A DNA stretch of 64,000 nt from an uncultured Flavobacteriaceae bacterium (GTDB lineage: Bacteria; Bacteroidota; Bacteroidia; Flavobacteriales; Flavobacteriaceae). Each line of letters opens with the position of its first letter. The stretch's first letter is position 1. The position numbers were made by a program, and so were the translations under genes. Shown piece after piece: positions 27,941 to 36,008 of this stretch. The stretch is taken from contig CANMSB010000001.1 in NCBI GenBank assembly GCA_947500445.1, forward strand, positions 310,001 to 374,000, read 5' to 3'. A model generated the notes under the pieces. The model had not been told where the DNA came from. It did not search any database and was given only the letters and a program-made list of their open reading frames with translations.

Positions 27941-29008
27941 TTATTTTTTAATGATGTTTACTTCGAACAACTTGTCCCAATCTTTTCCCGTGACAAAGAA
28001 TGTTTTTCTTTCGGGATGGTATGCTATTCCGTTCAACACATTTTCCGATTCGTTCCAAGTATCCGATTTGGTTACCTTTTTGTCCAATCCCCCAAAATTT
28101 ACGGCACCTTCTATAGCCCCGCTGGTCGGATCAATGATCATAATGCCCGGGCGCTGGTAAACGTTAGCGTATATTTTGCCGTTTACATACTCCAATTCAT
28201 TGGCCCTATTGAAAATGGACTTGTTGGTAACGATTTGTATAAAATCTTCCTCTACCAAGGTTTCCGGATTTAAAAACCAAATTTTTTCGGTACCGTCGCT
28301 TTTGATCAGGCGTTTCCCGTCATTGGCAAACCCCCATCCCTGTTTGCTTTCGCCATATTGAAAATTATCGAGTTTTTCCAGGGTGGTTAAATCGTATATG
28401 AATCCCTTGTTACTCTGCCAGGTAAGCATAAAAATTTTTTCGTTCAGTATGGTTATGCCCTCTCCAAAAACAGTACCGTCCATGGCGACTTTCTGAAGTA
28501 CTTCACCACTTTTGTAATCCACTTTTCGTAAAGAGGAGCGGTCTTTTTTACCCGTGCTCTCGTACAAGGTGTCGTTATGGAACTCCAGTCCTTGGGTATA
28601 GGCACGGTCATCATGCGGGTACTCCGCTACAATTTCGTAAGTATACACCTCTGGCGGCCTGGGTGCGAGTACCCGAATGTTTTTGGATACCGTTGCCTTG
28701 CCTTCATCATAGGTTATGGTAGCGTTTAGCGTTTTTTCGCCTAATTTTTTGATGGCCAAATAGATTTTCCCATCGCTTACCGGGAGTGTTTGCCCGTCTA
28801 TGGTATAAATGATGCTTTTAATTTCCTTGTTTTCGGTATTGCCGATAGCGACGGCCACACGATCGTTCTGTTTGAATGTTTTGCCCTCAAGTTTTAACTT
28901 GAAAAGTTCCGTCTTTTTTCGGTTCATATCCCCACACCCGGACAACAATACTATCGCCGGAACGATAAATAAAAAGGAGTGTTTTCTACAATGATTAAGT
29001 AGTTTCAT
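27941..29008 (-). CDS. glutaminyl-peptide cyclotransferase lipoprotein
   Basis: This 355-residue lipoprotein (signal ending LLSGCGD) has a C-terminal half of the bacterial and plant type of glutamine cyclotransferase, a five-bladed propeller: EVYTYEIVAEYPHDDRAYTQGLEFHNDTLYESTG, GKRLIKSDGTEKIWFLNP, ELEYVNGKIYANVYQ, LNGIAYHPERKTFFVTGK. It converts N-terminal glutamine to pyroglutamate on exported proteins. A shorter N-terminal domain (about 25-120, Ig-like) precedes it, as in other Bacteroidota members. It leads the three-gene operon with the thioesterase and beta-helix genes. Confidence 0.9.
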   Translation of the reverse strand: MKLLNHCRKHSFLFIVPAIVLLSGCGDMNRKKTELFKLKLEGKTFKQNDRVAVAIGNTENKEIKSIIYTIDGQTLPVSDGKIYLAIKKLGEKTLNATITYDEGKATVSKNIRVLAPRPPEVYTYEIVAEYPHDDRAYTQGLEFHNDTLYESTGKKDRSSLRKVDYKSGEVLQKVAMDGTVFGEGITILNEKIFMLTWQSNKGFIYDLTTLEKLDNFQYGESKQGWGFANDGKRLIKSDGTEKIWFLNPETLVEEDFIQIVTNKSIFNRANELEYVNGKIYANVYQRPGIMIIDPTSGAIEGAVNFGGLDKKVTKSDTWNESENVLNGIAYHPERKTFFVTGKDWDKLFEVNIIKK

Positions 29009-29129
29009 TACAACGTTTAAAAAATAAAATATTGATATTAACCAAGAATCGGGTCCTTGACTGTTACCGTTTTTCCAGAAAACGGTCGCGTCCTCAAAGA
29101 TACCAATACCCGTTAAACTTTTATATGCA
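29009..29129. other. intergenic region upstream of the glutaminyl cyclase gene
   Basis: This gap holds no gene. Its right edge joins the 161-bp inverted-repeat element. No promoter box could be assigned with confidence. Confidence 0.4.
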
Positions 29130-29290
29130 ATACCATTTCTGTTCTTAAATTACCCATTAAAAATTGTTCTTTTCCGTGTATGCTTCAAAATAAAAGCTAA
29201 CCATAGCTATTGCTATGCTTGGATTTTCTTTTTCGCCTACCCAAAAAACCCCTGGTTTTTATTTAAGTAATTTAAGAACAGAAATGGTAT
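29130..29290. repeat. 161-bp element with perfect 24-bp inverted arms
   Basis: The arms 29130-29153 and 29267-29290 are exact reverse complements (left arm starts ATACCATTTCTGTTC). The interior has a smaller hairpin, CATAGC-TATT-GCTATG near 29203-29218, and no open frame. The tips ATACCATTT match those of the other copies in the window, but the rest of the arm is different. It looks like a MITE or REP-type element lying between glutaminyl cyclase and ffs. Confidence 0.75.
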
Positions 29291-29422
29291 AACGTAACTC
29301 CTTTTGTTTTTTCGATATGGCACGAGCGCAGACCGGGGCTATTCGATTGGGTAGAATCATAAAATTGACATTTTGATTGAATATTCTAGGTGGAATATTT
29401 TAAAATAGCATTTAAAAGATCG

Positions 29423-29430
29423 TATATTTG
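29423..29430 (+). promoter_or_regulatory. -7 promoter box of ffs
   Basis: TATATTTG matches the TAnnTTTG consensus; the predicted transcription start six bases later coincides with the first base of the SRP RNA. Confidence 0.6.
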
Positions 29431-29435
29431 CACTT

Positions 29436-29530
29436 GGCAAGTCCTACACGACCAGCTCCTGTAGAATCCCCCAGGGCGGGAACGCAGCAAGGGTATATGG
29501 TTGTAGCGGTGCGATGTAGGTAGCTTGCCT
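29436..29530 (+). ncRNA. ffs: signal recognition particle RNA (4.5S/SRP small type)
   Basis: The RNA of about 95 bases starts GGCAAGTCCTACACGACCAG and ends in GTAGCTTGCC, which pairs with the start. It contains the conserved apical loop core GGGCGGGAACGCAGCAAGGG (20 bases), the SRP54 binding region. A T tract follows directly (29530-29536), serving as terminator together with the closing stem. With Ffh it forms the signal recognition particle that targets membrane proteins. It is preceded by a good -7 box at the expected position. Confidence 0.93.
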
Positions 29531-29577
29531 TTTTTTGTGCCCTAAAGTGAAATTTTGGGTAGCCCTCTTCGGTGCTT

Positions 29578-29604
29578 ATACCATTTTAACTTTGAAATGG
29601 TATT
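29578..29604. repeat. short palindromic repeat (ATACCATTT family)
   Basis: ATACCATTT and AAATGGTAT are perfect 9-bp arms with the loop TAACTTTG between them. The loop equals the -7 box consensus (TAnnTTTG, 29587-29594) in the plus direction, 37 bases upstream of the SDR gene, but no TTG was found at the -33 distance. A full match to this core is repeated at 35727, 44893 and 50339 (with small changes). Confidence 0.75.
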
Positions 29605-29630
29605 AGGTTTTATTCTTATTTTACAAACAT

Positions 29631-30437
29631 ATGAGCGACAAAGTTGTATTGATTACAGGTGGTTCGAGCGGAATCGGTAAAGCGATCGGTAGCTATCTCA
29701 AACAAAAGGGATACCGGGTATACGGTACTACCAGGAGTATTTCGGCCCATCCGGATTTTAATGATTTTCCCTTATTAGAGTTGGATGTGCGTGAGCCAAA
29801 AAGCATACAAACGGCCATACACCGTTTGTTGGAAAAGGAGGGGCGGGTTGACGTGTTGATCAATAATGCCGGCGTCGGGATTACCGGACCTTTAGAAGAA
29901 ACACCGGAAAATGCCATTATGAACGCTTTCGACATTAATTTTCACGGCCCATTGCGGATGACAAAAGCGGTACTGCCGCAAATGAGAAAACAAAAGAACG
30001 GTTTGATCATCAACATTACTTCCATCGCAGGGTATATGGGGTTGCCCTACCGCGGGATCTATTCCGCCTCCAAAGGTGCCCTCGAACTTGTTTCGGAAGC
30101 CTTACGTATGGAGGTGCGATCGTTCGGAATTACCGTTGCGAACTTGGCTCCCGGCGATTATGCCACCAATATCGCCGCCGGCCGTTTTCACACCGCCGCT
30201 TCAAAAGATTCGCCTTACACGGCCTACGCGGATACTTTGAACGCACTGAACGATGATGTCGACCAAGGTGGAGATCCGATAGAGGTTGCAAAATCGATCC
30301 TCAAGATTATTGCGCACCCTTCCCCAAAAATTCATTACAAGGTGGGAGCATTTTTACAGAAAACTTCGGTTTCCCTAAAGCGGTTGTTGCCCCAGAAAGT
30401 GTTCGAGAAAATGTTATTAAAACATTATAAGTTGTAA
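29631..30437 (+). CDS. SDR family oxidoreductase
   Basis: This 268-residue short-chain dehydrogenase has the cofactor motif TGGSSGIGKA (residues 9-18), NNAG near 82, and the catalytic serine and YxxxK in ITSIAGYMGLPYRGIYSASKGAL (Tyr, Lys). The C-terminal part (LKRLLPQKVFEKMLLKHYKL) resembles members acting on retinol-like or fatty substrates. The reaction is not determined. It is a stand-alone gene, possibly read from the repeat-borne -7 box upstream, and followed by the transaldolase-family gene 86 bases later. Confidence 0.9.
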   Translation: MSDKVVLITGGSSGIGKAIGSYLKQKGYRVYGTTRSISAHPDFNDFPLLELDVREPKSIQTAIHRLLEKEGRVDVLINNAGVGITGPLEETPENAIMNAFDINFHGPLRMTKAVLPQMRKQKNGLIINITSIAGYMGLPYRGIYSASKGALELVSEALRMEVRSFGITVANLAPGDYATNIAAGRFHTAASKDSPYTAYADTLNALNDDVDQGGDPIEVAKSILKIIAHPSPKIHYKVGAFLQKTSVSLKRLLPQKVFEKMLLKHYKL

Positions 30438-30523
30438 TTTTGCCAAATCTTTAGAACGATCGTCCGGTGGTTGTCGGATGCTATTTGAGGACAAAATCAA
30501 TATCAACATAAATTAGGAAGGAA

Positions 30524-31177
30524 ATGAAATTTTTTATAGACACGGCAAATTTAGATCAAATCCGCGAAGCCCAGGCATTGGGTGTTTTGGACGGTGTGAC
30601 CACAAACCCATCGTTAATGGCCAAAGAAGGTATTGGCGGACGTAACAACATCCTAAAACATTATGTTGATATCTGTAACATTGTAGAAGGTGATGTATCT
30701 GCGGAAGTAATCGCCACAGATTTTGAAGCCATGGTCAAGGAAGGGGAGGAGCTTGCCGAACTGCACGACCAGATCGTAGTGAAAGTGCCGATGATCAAAG
30801 ATGGTGTAAAGGCATTAAAATATTTCTCCGACAAGGGTATACGTACCAATTGTACCTTGGTTTTTTCTGCGGGTCAGGCGCTATTGGCGGCAAAGGCGGG
30901 AGCAACTTACGTTTCTCCGTTTATCGGGCGATTGGACGACATTTCTACGGATGGGCTCAACCTTATCGCGGAGATTAGAATGATTTATGACAATTATGCT
31001 TTTGCCACCGAAATATTGGCGGCCTCCGTACGGCATACCATGCATGTTATCGATTGTGCCAAGTTGGGCGCCGATGTCATGACAGGGCCACTGTCCGCAA
31101 TAGAAGGTCTGTTAAAGCACCCGTTGACCGACATTGGTCTTGAGAAGTTTTTGGCCGACTATAAAAAGGATAATTAA
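30524..31177 (+). CDS. fructose-6-phosphate aldolase / transaldolase
   Basis: This 217-residue TalC/FSA family enzyme forms a decameric TIM barrel. The Schiff-base lysine is in [14 protein letters not shown] (about residue 86), and [29 protein letters not shown] is the N-terminal family motif. The short length distinguishes it from long transaldolases; it acts either as transaldolase in the pentose phosphate pathway or as F6P aldolase. It is preceded by an AGGAAGG ribosome-binding site 8 bases before the ATG, an uncommon feature in this phylum. Confidence 0.9.
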   Translation: MKFFIDTANLDQIREAQALGVLDGVTTNPSLMAKEGIGGRNNILKHYVDICNIVEGDVSAEVIATDFEAMVKEGEELAELHDQIVVKVPMIKDGVKALKYFSDKGIRTNCTLVFSAGQALLAAKAGATYVSPFIGRLDDISTDGLNLIAEIRMIYDNYAFATEILAASVRHTMHVIDCAKLGADVMTGPLSAIEGLLKHPLTDIGLEKFLADYKKDN

Positions 31178-31205
31178 AGGCGACGTTTTTCGCTCAAAAT
31201 AAAAC

Positions 31206-31232
31206 AAAAGACCGCCCGTAGCGGTCTTTTTT
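31206..31232 (+). terminator. terminator after the transaldolase-family gene
   Basis: AAAAGACCGC, CCGTA, GCGGTCTTTT forms a strong hairpin with A and T flanks, 28 bases after the stop codon. It may also serve the opposite direction, where a lipoprotein gene ends near 31332. Confidence 0.85.
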
Positions 31233-31331
31233 TATGCCGGTATTGCTATAAACGATTTTCTTTACTATTGTTTGTTACCGTAAGACTGTTTCGTTGTTCT
31301 TGACGCGTACGGATGTTGTTCGGTATGGGGT

Positions 31332-32714
31332 CTAAAATTCGGAATAGATGTTCGCAAAAGCATCGACAATTTTTGCGTCCTCGGTAATAACGCATTTATT
31401 GGGCGGATAAATAATCAATGATTTCGTAAGCTCTTCAAAATCATCGGCCCTAAACTGTAAGCTTTTATCTAGGCCCGATCGTTCTACCATGGCCTTCCAA
31501 GTTGGCTCATTGGTTTTCATATTGATTCCAACGTATCGTAAGCGAGGGTGTTCTTCGCTCAATTTTGTTATCCTGGCCTTAATATTGTTAAAATGTCTTT
31601 TTTCCGAACCGGACCAAAAATAAAAAACGGTTTTCCCCTTTTCGGAAATTTCACGAAGTGAAATGGTGTCACCATCCATGCTCGATACATAAAGCTCGGG
31701 TATGAACTTATTGGGTTGAATGTTTTCAATACCGTGGTACAGATTGTCAATTTCCTCCAGATGCTTATTGTTCTGTGACAGTTCGTGAAACTCCTCGATA
31801 AATTTTCGATTGTTTTCCTCCGTGTCGTGTACCTTCAAAAGATAATCGAAAGCAACATAACGGTAAAGGTTGTCCTTTAGCTCCTTAGCGGTGACCAAAC
31901 TGTCGATCATTCGCATTTTGTGCTGGTTAAAGTGCAGTTGGTCCCTCACAATAGCTTCGTTCACGGCACATTTTTCGGAACAATCCATATAGGCCCGGTT
32001 TTGAATGTGATGTTGCATGAAATTGTAATAGGGACGCAGGTACACCAGCTTTTCATCACCGTAATCAAGCGATTTGCGATAACTATAAAACCCTTTTGGC
32101 AAGCTTTCCATTACGCCCTGATGGGCCAACTGTTTATGTTTGAAAGGATACTTCTCCATAAACGTATTGTAGGTGTACGAAATGCTGGCCAATGCAATGG
32201 CTTCTTCTTCCCCGGATACTTCACCATCACTTTTCAAGTCCCCAAGCATGTCCATCTTCGACTTTTTAAGGGAATCGATTTTGAGTGAAAAGGCTCCCGC
32301 CTCCAGGGTATAATATGCGTTGATCAAAGGAGCTTCGGCTTCTTTGGCCAAAAACACTTCTAACAGAAAGCTGCTGATCTCGCTACCTTTCCCGGAAAAT
32401 GCCAAAGATTCGTCAAAATCAATGGTGTTCAATCGAATTGTAATGCTATCGCCGGGCTCCAAATAAATGTACTGCAGTTCGGGCGAATGGTTGAAGTGAT
32501 ATAGCCCCGTGGGCAACGAGTCAAAGTTGAAGGCAAAGCGGTTGGTGGCATCAAGTTGAGCAGAGTCGATGACCCGGTCTCCTTTTAGTAATACCACATG
32601 TTTACTGGTCGGATTGACGATTTCACCGGCAAAATGTACCTTCGAGGAATTCAACGCTCCTTCACCGCAACCCATTACTACTAAAACGAGGGGATATAGT
32701 AATTTTTTTATCAT
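31332..32714 (-). CDS. TlpA-like lipoprotein lacking the CxxC site
   Basis: This 460-residue protein starts at ATG 32714 with a lipoprotein signal (VVMGCGEG). Residues 30-120 look like the beta-sandwich domain often found before thioredoxin domains in Bacteroidota (FAGEIVNPTSKHVVLLKGD), followed by helices and a C-terminal thioredoxin-like domain with the expected ISLREISEKGKTVFYFWSGS and VGINMKTNE segments. The position of the WCxxC active site is WSGSEKRHF, with no cysteine. It is therefore unlikely to be a classic disulfide reductase. It is divergent from the ABC-F gene. Confidence 0.8.
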   Translation of the reverse strand: MIKKLLYPLVLVVMGCGEGALNSSKVHFAGEIVNPTSKHVVLLKGDRVIDSAQLDATNRFAFNFDSLPTGLYHFNHSPELQYIYLEPGDSITIRLNTIDFDESLAFSGKGSEISSFLLEVFLAKEAEAPLINAYYTLEAGAFSLKIDSLKKSKMDMLGDLKSDGEVSGEEEAIALASISYTYNTFMEKYPFKHKQLAHQGVMESLPKGFYSYRKSLDYGDEKLVYLRPYYNFMQHHIQNRAYMDCSEKCAVNEAIVRDQLHFNQHKMRMIDSLVTAKELKDNLYRYVAFDYLLKVHDTEENNRKFIEEFHELSQNNKHLEEIDNLYHGIENIQPNKFIPELYVSSMDGDTISLREISEKGKTVFYFWSGSEKRHFNNIKARITKLSEEHPRLRYVGINMKTNEPTWKAMVERSGLDKSLQFRADDFEELTKSLIIYPPNKCVITEDAKIVDAFANIYSEF

Positions 32715-32833
32715 AAAACTAGCGCTACGCAAGGTAAAAGTAAGCAAGGCATTGGGCCTTTGCTGTTAATAGGGCGTTAAATATTAGGGGTTTGGCCCTT
32801 GCTTTTCGTCAAGAGACATGCAATCAACGTTTA

Positions 32834-32865
32834 TTGGCCGACGGAACTTATTTTGCGTATTTTTG
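32834..32865 (+). promoter_or_regulatory. promoter of the ABC-F gene
   Basis: TTG at 32834-32836 and TATTTTTG at 32858-32865 are separated by 21 bp, a full match to the Bacteroidota vegetative promoter. The predicted start lies about 18 bases before the ATG at 32889. Confidence 0.7.
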
Positions 32866-32888
32866 CACGAAATTTTAAAACAGTAGTT

Positions 32889-34517
32889 ATGTTGTCGGTT
32901 TCCAATCTATCGGTCCAATTTGGTAAAAGAGTATTGTTCGATGAAGTGAACGTATCGTTTACGCAAGGCAATTGTTATGGGGTTATCGGTGCGAACGGCG
33001 CTGGCAAATCGACATTTTTGCGAATTTTGTCGGGTCAAATAGAGCCCACCTCCGGGCATGTGCATCTTGAACCGGGAAAAAGAATGTCCATTTTGGAACA
33101 GGACCACAACGCATATGATACGGCCACGGTTTTGGAGACCGTTGTTATGGGAAATACCCCTCTTTTTAAAATAAAGCAGGAAATCGATGCGCTGTATGCC
33201 GATTACACCGACGAAAATGCCGACAAAATAGGGGAACTACAAGTACAGTTCGAGGAAATGAACGGTTGGAACGCCGATAGTGATGCGGCGGCGCTACTGT
33301 CCAATTTGGGCATCAACGAAACCTTGCATTATACTACAATGGGCGAAATGGACTCCAAGTTAAAGGTTAGGGTACTCTTGGCACAGGCGTTGTTCGGAAA
33401 TCCGGATGTTTTGATCATGGACGAACCTACCAACGACCTGGATTACGATACCATAAGTTGGTTGGAGCATTTTATCGGTGGATACGAAAATACAGTTATC
33501 GTAGTGTCCCACGACCGTCACTTCCTAGATTCCGTATGTACCCACATCGGCGATATCGATTTTGGTAAACTCAATTTATATAGTGGTAACTATACGTTTT
33601 GGTACGAGAGCAGCCAGTTGGCAGCGCGGCAAAGAGCACAACAGAATAAAAAGGCCGAGGAAAAGGCAAAGGAACTACAGGAGTTTATCATGCGTTTTAG
33701 CGCTAACGTCGCAAAAAGCAAACAGGCTACGAGCCGAAAAAAAATGCTTTCCAAATTAAAGGTCGAGGACATCAAACCGTCCAGTCGAAGATACCCCGCC
33801 ATTATTTTTGATCGGGAGCGTGAGGCAGGCGATCAAATACTGAACATTAATGATCTTTCCGCTTCTTCCGAGGATGGTGAGGTATTGTTCAAAGGGTTAA
33901 ACCTGAATTTGGCAAAAGGGGACAAGGTTGCGGTTATTTCAAAGGATTCGCGGGCTACTACCGCATTTTACGAAATTGTAAACGGAAGGAAACGCGCGGA
34001 TAACGGTGATTTGCAATGGGGCATCACTACTTCACAATCCTACCTTCCCGCGGACAATTCCTCATATTTTAACCAAGCGGTAAGTTTGGTCGACTGGTTA
34101 CGCCAATGGGCAAAAACCGAAGAAGAGCGCGAGGAGGTATACCTAAGGGGATTTTTGGGTAAAATGTTGTTCAGCGGAGAGGAAGCCCTTAAAAAATGTA
34201 CCGTGCTGTCCGGTGGTGAAAAAGTAAGGTGTATGCTCAGTAGAATGATGATGTTGCGTGCCAATGTATTAATGTTGGACGAGCCTACGAATCACTTGGA
34301 CCTGGAAAGCATTACCGCTTTTAATAATTCATTGAAGAATTTCAAGGGAACGGTATTGTTTACTACCCATGATCACGAATTTGCGCAAACCGTAGCCGAT
34401 CGTATCATTGAACTGACCCCAAAAGGCAATATTGATCGTCATTTGACGTTCGATGAATACATGTCCGATAAGGGCATTAAGGAATTGCGAGCTAAAATGT
34501 ACGCGGTTCCGGTATAG
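32889..34517 (+). CDS. ABC-F family ATPase
   Basis: This 542-residue protein has two ABC domains joined by a linker of about 80 residues rich in K, Q and E, and no membrane segments, as in ribosome-associated ABC-F proteins. Domain 1 has Walker A GANGAGKST (near 36) and Walker B VLIMDEPTNDLD, but its signature is TMGEMDSKLKVR instead of LSGG. Domain 2 has the signature LSGGEKVR and MLDEPTNHLD, but its Walker A is SKDSRATTAF without GKS/T. Thus one composite ATP site is intact and the other degenerate. The role is in translation or ribosome rescue, by family. The start at 32889 fits the promoter. Confidence 0.9.
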   Translation: MLSVSNLSVQFGKRVLFDEVNVSFTQGNCYGVIGANGAGKSTFLRILSGQIEPTSGHVHLEPGKRMSILEQDHNAYDTATVLETVVMGNTPLFKIKQEIDALYADYTDENADKIGELQVQFEEMNGWNADSDAAALLSNLGINETLHYTTMGEMDSKLKVRVLLAQALFGNPDVLIMDEPTNDLDYDTISWLEHFIGGYENTVIVVSHDRHFLDSVCTHIGDIDFGKLNLYSGNYTFWYESSQLAARQRAQQNKKAEEKAKELQEFIMRFSANVAKSKQATSRKKMLSKLKVEDIKPSSRRYPAIIFDREREAGDQILNINDLSASSEDGEVLFKGLNLNLAKGDKVAVISKDSRATTAFYEIVNGRKRADNGDLQWGITTSQSYLPADNSSYFNQAVSLVDWLRQWAKTEEEREEVYLRGFLGKMLFSGEEALKKCTVLSGGEKVRCMLSRMMMLRANVLMLDEPTNHLDLESITAFNNSLKNFKGTVLFTTHDHEFAQTVADRIIELTPKGNIDRHLTFDEYMSDKGIKELRAKMYAVPV

Positions 34518-34545
34518 TACCAGTAAAAACCCAAATACTTACATT

Positions 34546-35682
34546 ATGCGTACCTACACTTTTTGCGGCCTCTTTTTGGCGGTATTTGCCCTTGTTTCCT
34601 GTAGTAGTTCTGAAAATGGTTTGGATACCCCGGGCGATGGACCCACAGTGGGAGCAGCGGTCGATTACACCTTATTGATGGACAGTGGAAATACGATTAC
34701 CAGTAAATCGTTGAACGCCAATGGTGAGGTAATTACCATGAATCCCACAGCTGCCCCATTTGGAACAACGGACCAACCAGATTTTACCTATAGGGACGGA
34801 AACGTAATTTCCTTTTACAATACTACAGGACCCTGTGGTGGTGCTTACACCAAATACGATTTTAGTACCGATGCGGCACAGGACGCCACCATTTTTGAAG
34901 ATTTGGGAGATTGTGGTCTCACGGCACTTGGTATCGCACATAGCGATGATGCCGTGTATATCGGCTATGGAGTAGTGGAGAACGACACGGAAACCAACTA
35001 TTTTATCCGGGCCATACCTACAGGCGATCAAGGTGGTGACCCTGTCGATATTCCCATGGTCCAGAAACCGGAACATTTGGTATTCGCCAATAATCGTTTG
35101 TTTGTATTGACATCCGATTTGGTAACGGTAAATGAAAACAAGCTTTATGTTATGGATGCGGCGACCAATACCTTTATCATTGAAATGAATTTGGGCACCG
35201 ATGCGCGGCGGTTGATCAAAGATGCCAATAATGATGTAATCGTTTCCTATGATACCTTACATACCATAATGAACAGTCAAACGCTTTCTCAAGAAACCGT
35301 AAGGTACCGGGAGGACTTGCCTACGGAGTTCGCCGCTTCCGATTTTCACACTTTTGACAGTTCTGGCAGCCTTTACTACATTATGCCCCCGGGTGATAAT
35401 GCCGCTTATTCCTTTTTACCGGCAATCTATAATTTCAGTTCCAATTTGATCGTCCTGTACGACTTTGAGCAGTTTCTCTCTGATCAAAAACGAAATTTGG
35501 AATACGAAATAGAAACGGCCACCGCCGTTACTTATGATGAAGGAAACAACTTTTTGGTAATCGGGTACAAAAAAATAGGTTCGCAAAAAGGTGGCATACT
35601 GCGTGTATTTATCGGAGAACAGCCGGCCGTAATCGATAATCTGGATGTCGATGGCATTCCATACGCCATACTGGAAAAATAG
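34546..35682 (+). CDS. uncharacterised lipoprotein
   Basis: This protein (378 residues from ATG 34546) has the lipoprotein signal FALVSCSSSENG. The rest is beta-rich with several short repeats like IHTIMNSQTL and IVLYDFEQFL, likely a propeller or sandwich domain on the outer membrane. No enzyme motif was recognised. It begins 29 bases after the ABC-F gene on the same strand, so they may be one transcript. An upstream in-frame ATG at 34453 lies inside the ABC-F gene and is rejected. Confidence 0.75.
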   Translation: MRTYTFCGLFLAVFALVSCSSSENGLDTPGDGPTVGAAVDYTLLMDSGNTITSKSLNANGEVITMNPTAAPFGTTDQPDFTYRDGNVISFYNTTGPCGGAYTKYDFSTDAAQDATIFEDLGDCGLTALGIAHSDDAVYIGYGVVENDTETNYFIRAIPTGDQGGDPVDIPMVQKPEHLVFANNRLFVLTSDLVTVNENKLYVMDAATNTFIIEMNLGTDARRLIKDANNDVIVSYDTLHTIMNSQTLSQETVRYREDLPTEFAASDFHTFDSSGSLYYIMPPGDNAAYSFLPAIYNFSSNLIVLYDFEQFLSDQKRNLEYEIETATAVTYDEGNNFLVIGYKKIGSQKGGILRVFIGEQPAVIDNLDVDGIPYAILEK

Positions 35683-36008
35683 TACCAGAGCAAGCATAGC
35701 AATAACAATAGCTTCGTCTGCACAAGTAATACCATTTTAACTTTGAAATAGCGTTAATGAATCATTTCTTTTCAACTGTTCTTGGTTAAAAAGGCTGTTA
35801 CTAGTCAAGCTGGGGACAGGAATTTTAACTTGAATACCTAAAAAACAATTGCATTGTCGTACTTGCTATTTCAAAGTTAAAATGGTATTAAATAGTTTCA
35901 TAAAACGAATTTGGAAAATGCACCGGCATACAAACAACTTCAATTCTCCAACATCGGTACCATAAAAGTATTATCTTGTAGGTCTTCGCTTAAAAACCAG
36001 CCAAGCCC
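35683..36008. other. intergenic region with a long inverted-repeat element
   Basis: These 326 bases hold no gene. Almost half is the repeat element at 35727-35891. The rest up to the permease start contains no clear promoter box. Confidence 0.5.
35727..35891. repeat. 165-bp element with 26-bp inverted arms (ATACCATTT family)
   Basis: The arms 35727-35752 and 35866-35891 are perfect reverse complements, starting TAATACCATTTTAACTTTGA. TAACTTTG occurs in the left arm on the plus strand (35738-35745) and in the right arm on the minus strand (35873-35880), both pointing inward. The 113-bp interior is not similar to that of the copy at 29130. No open frame fits. It looks like a paired form of the short repeat at 29578. 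Confidence 0.8.
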
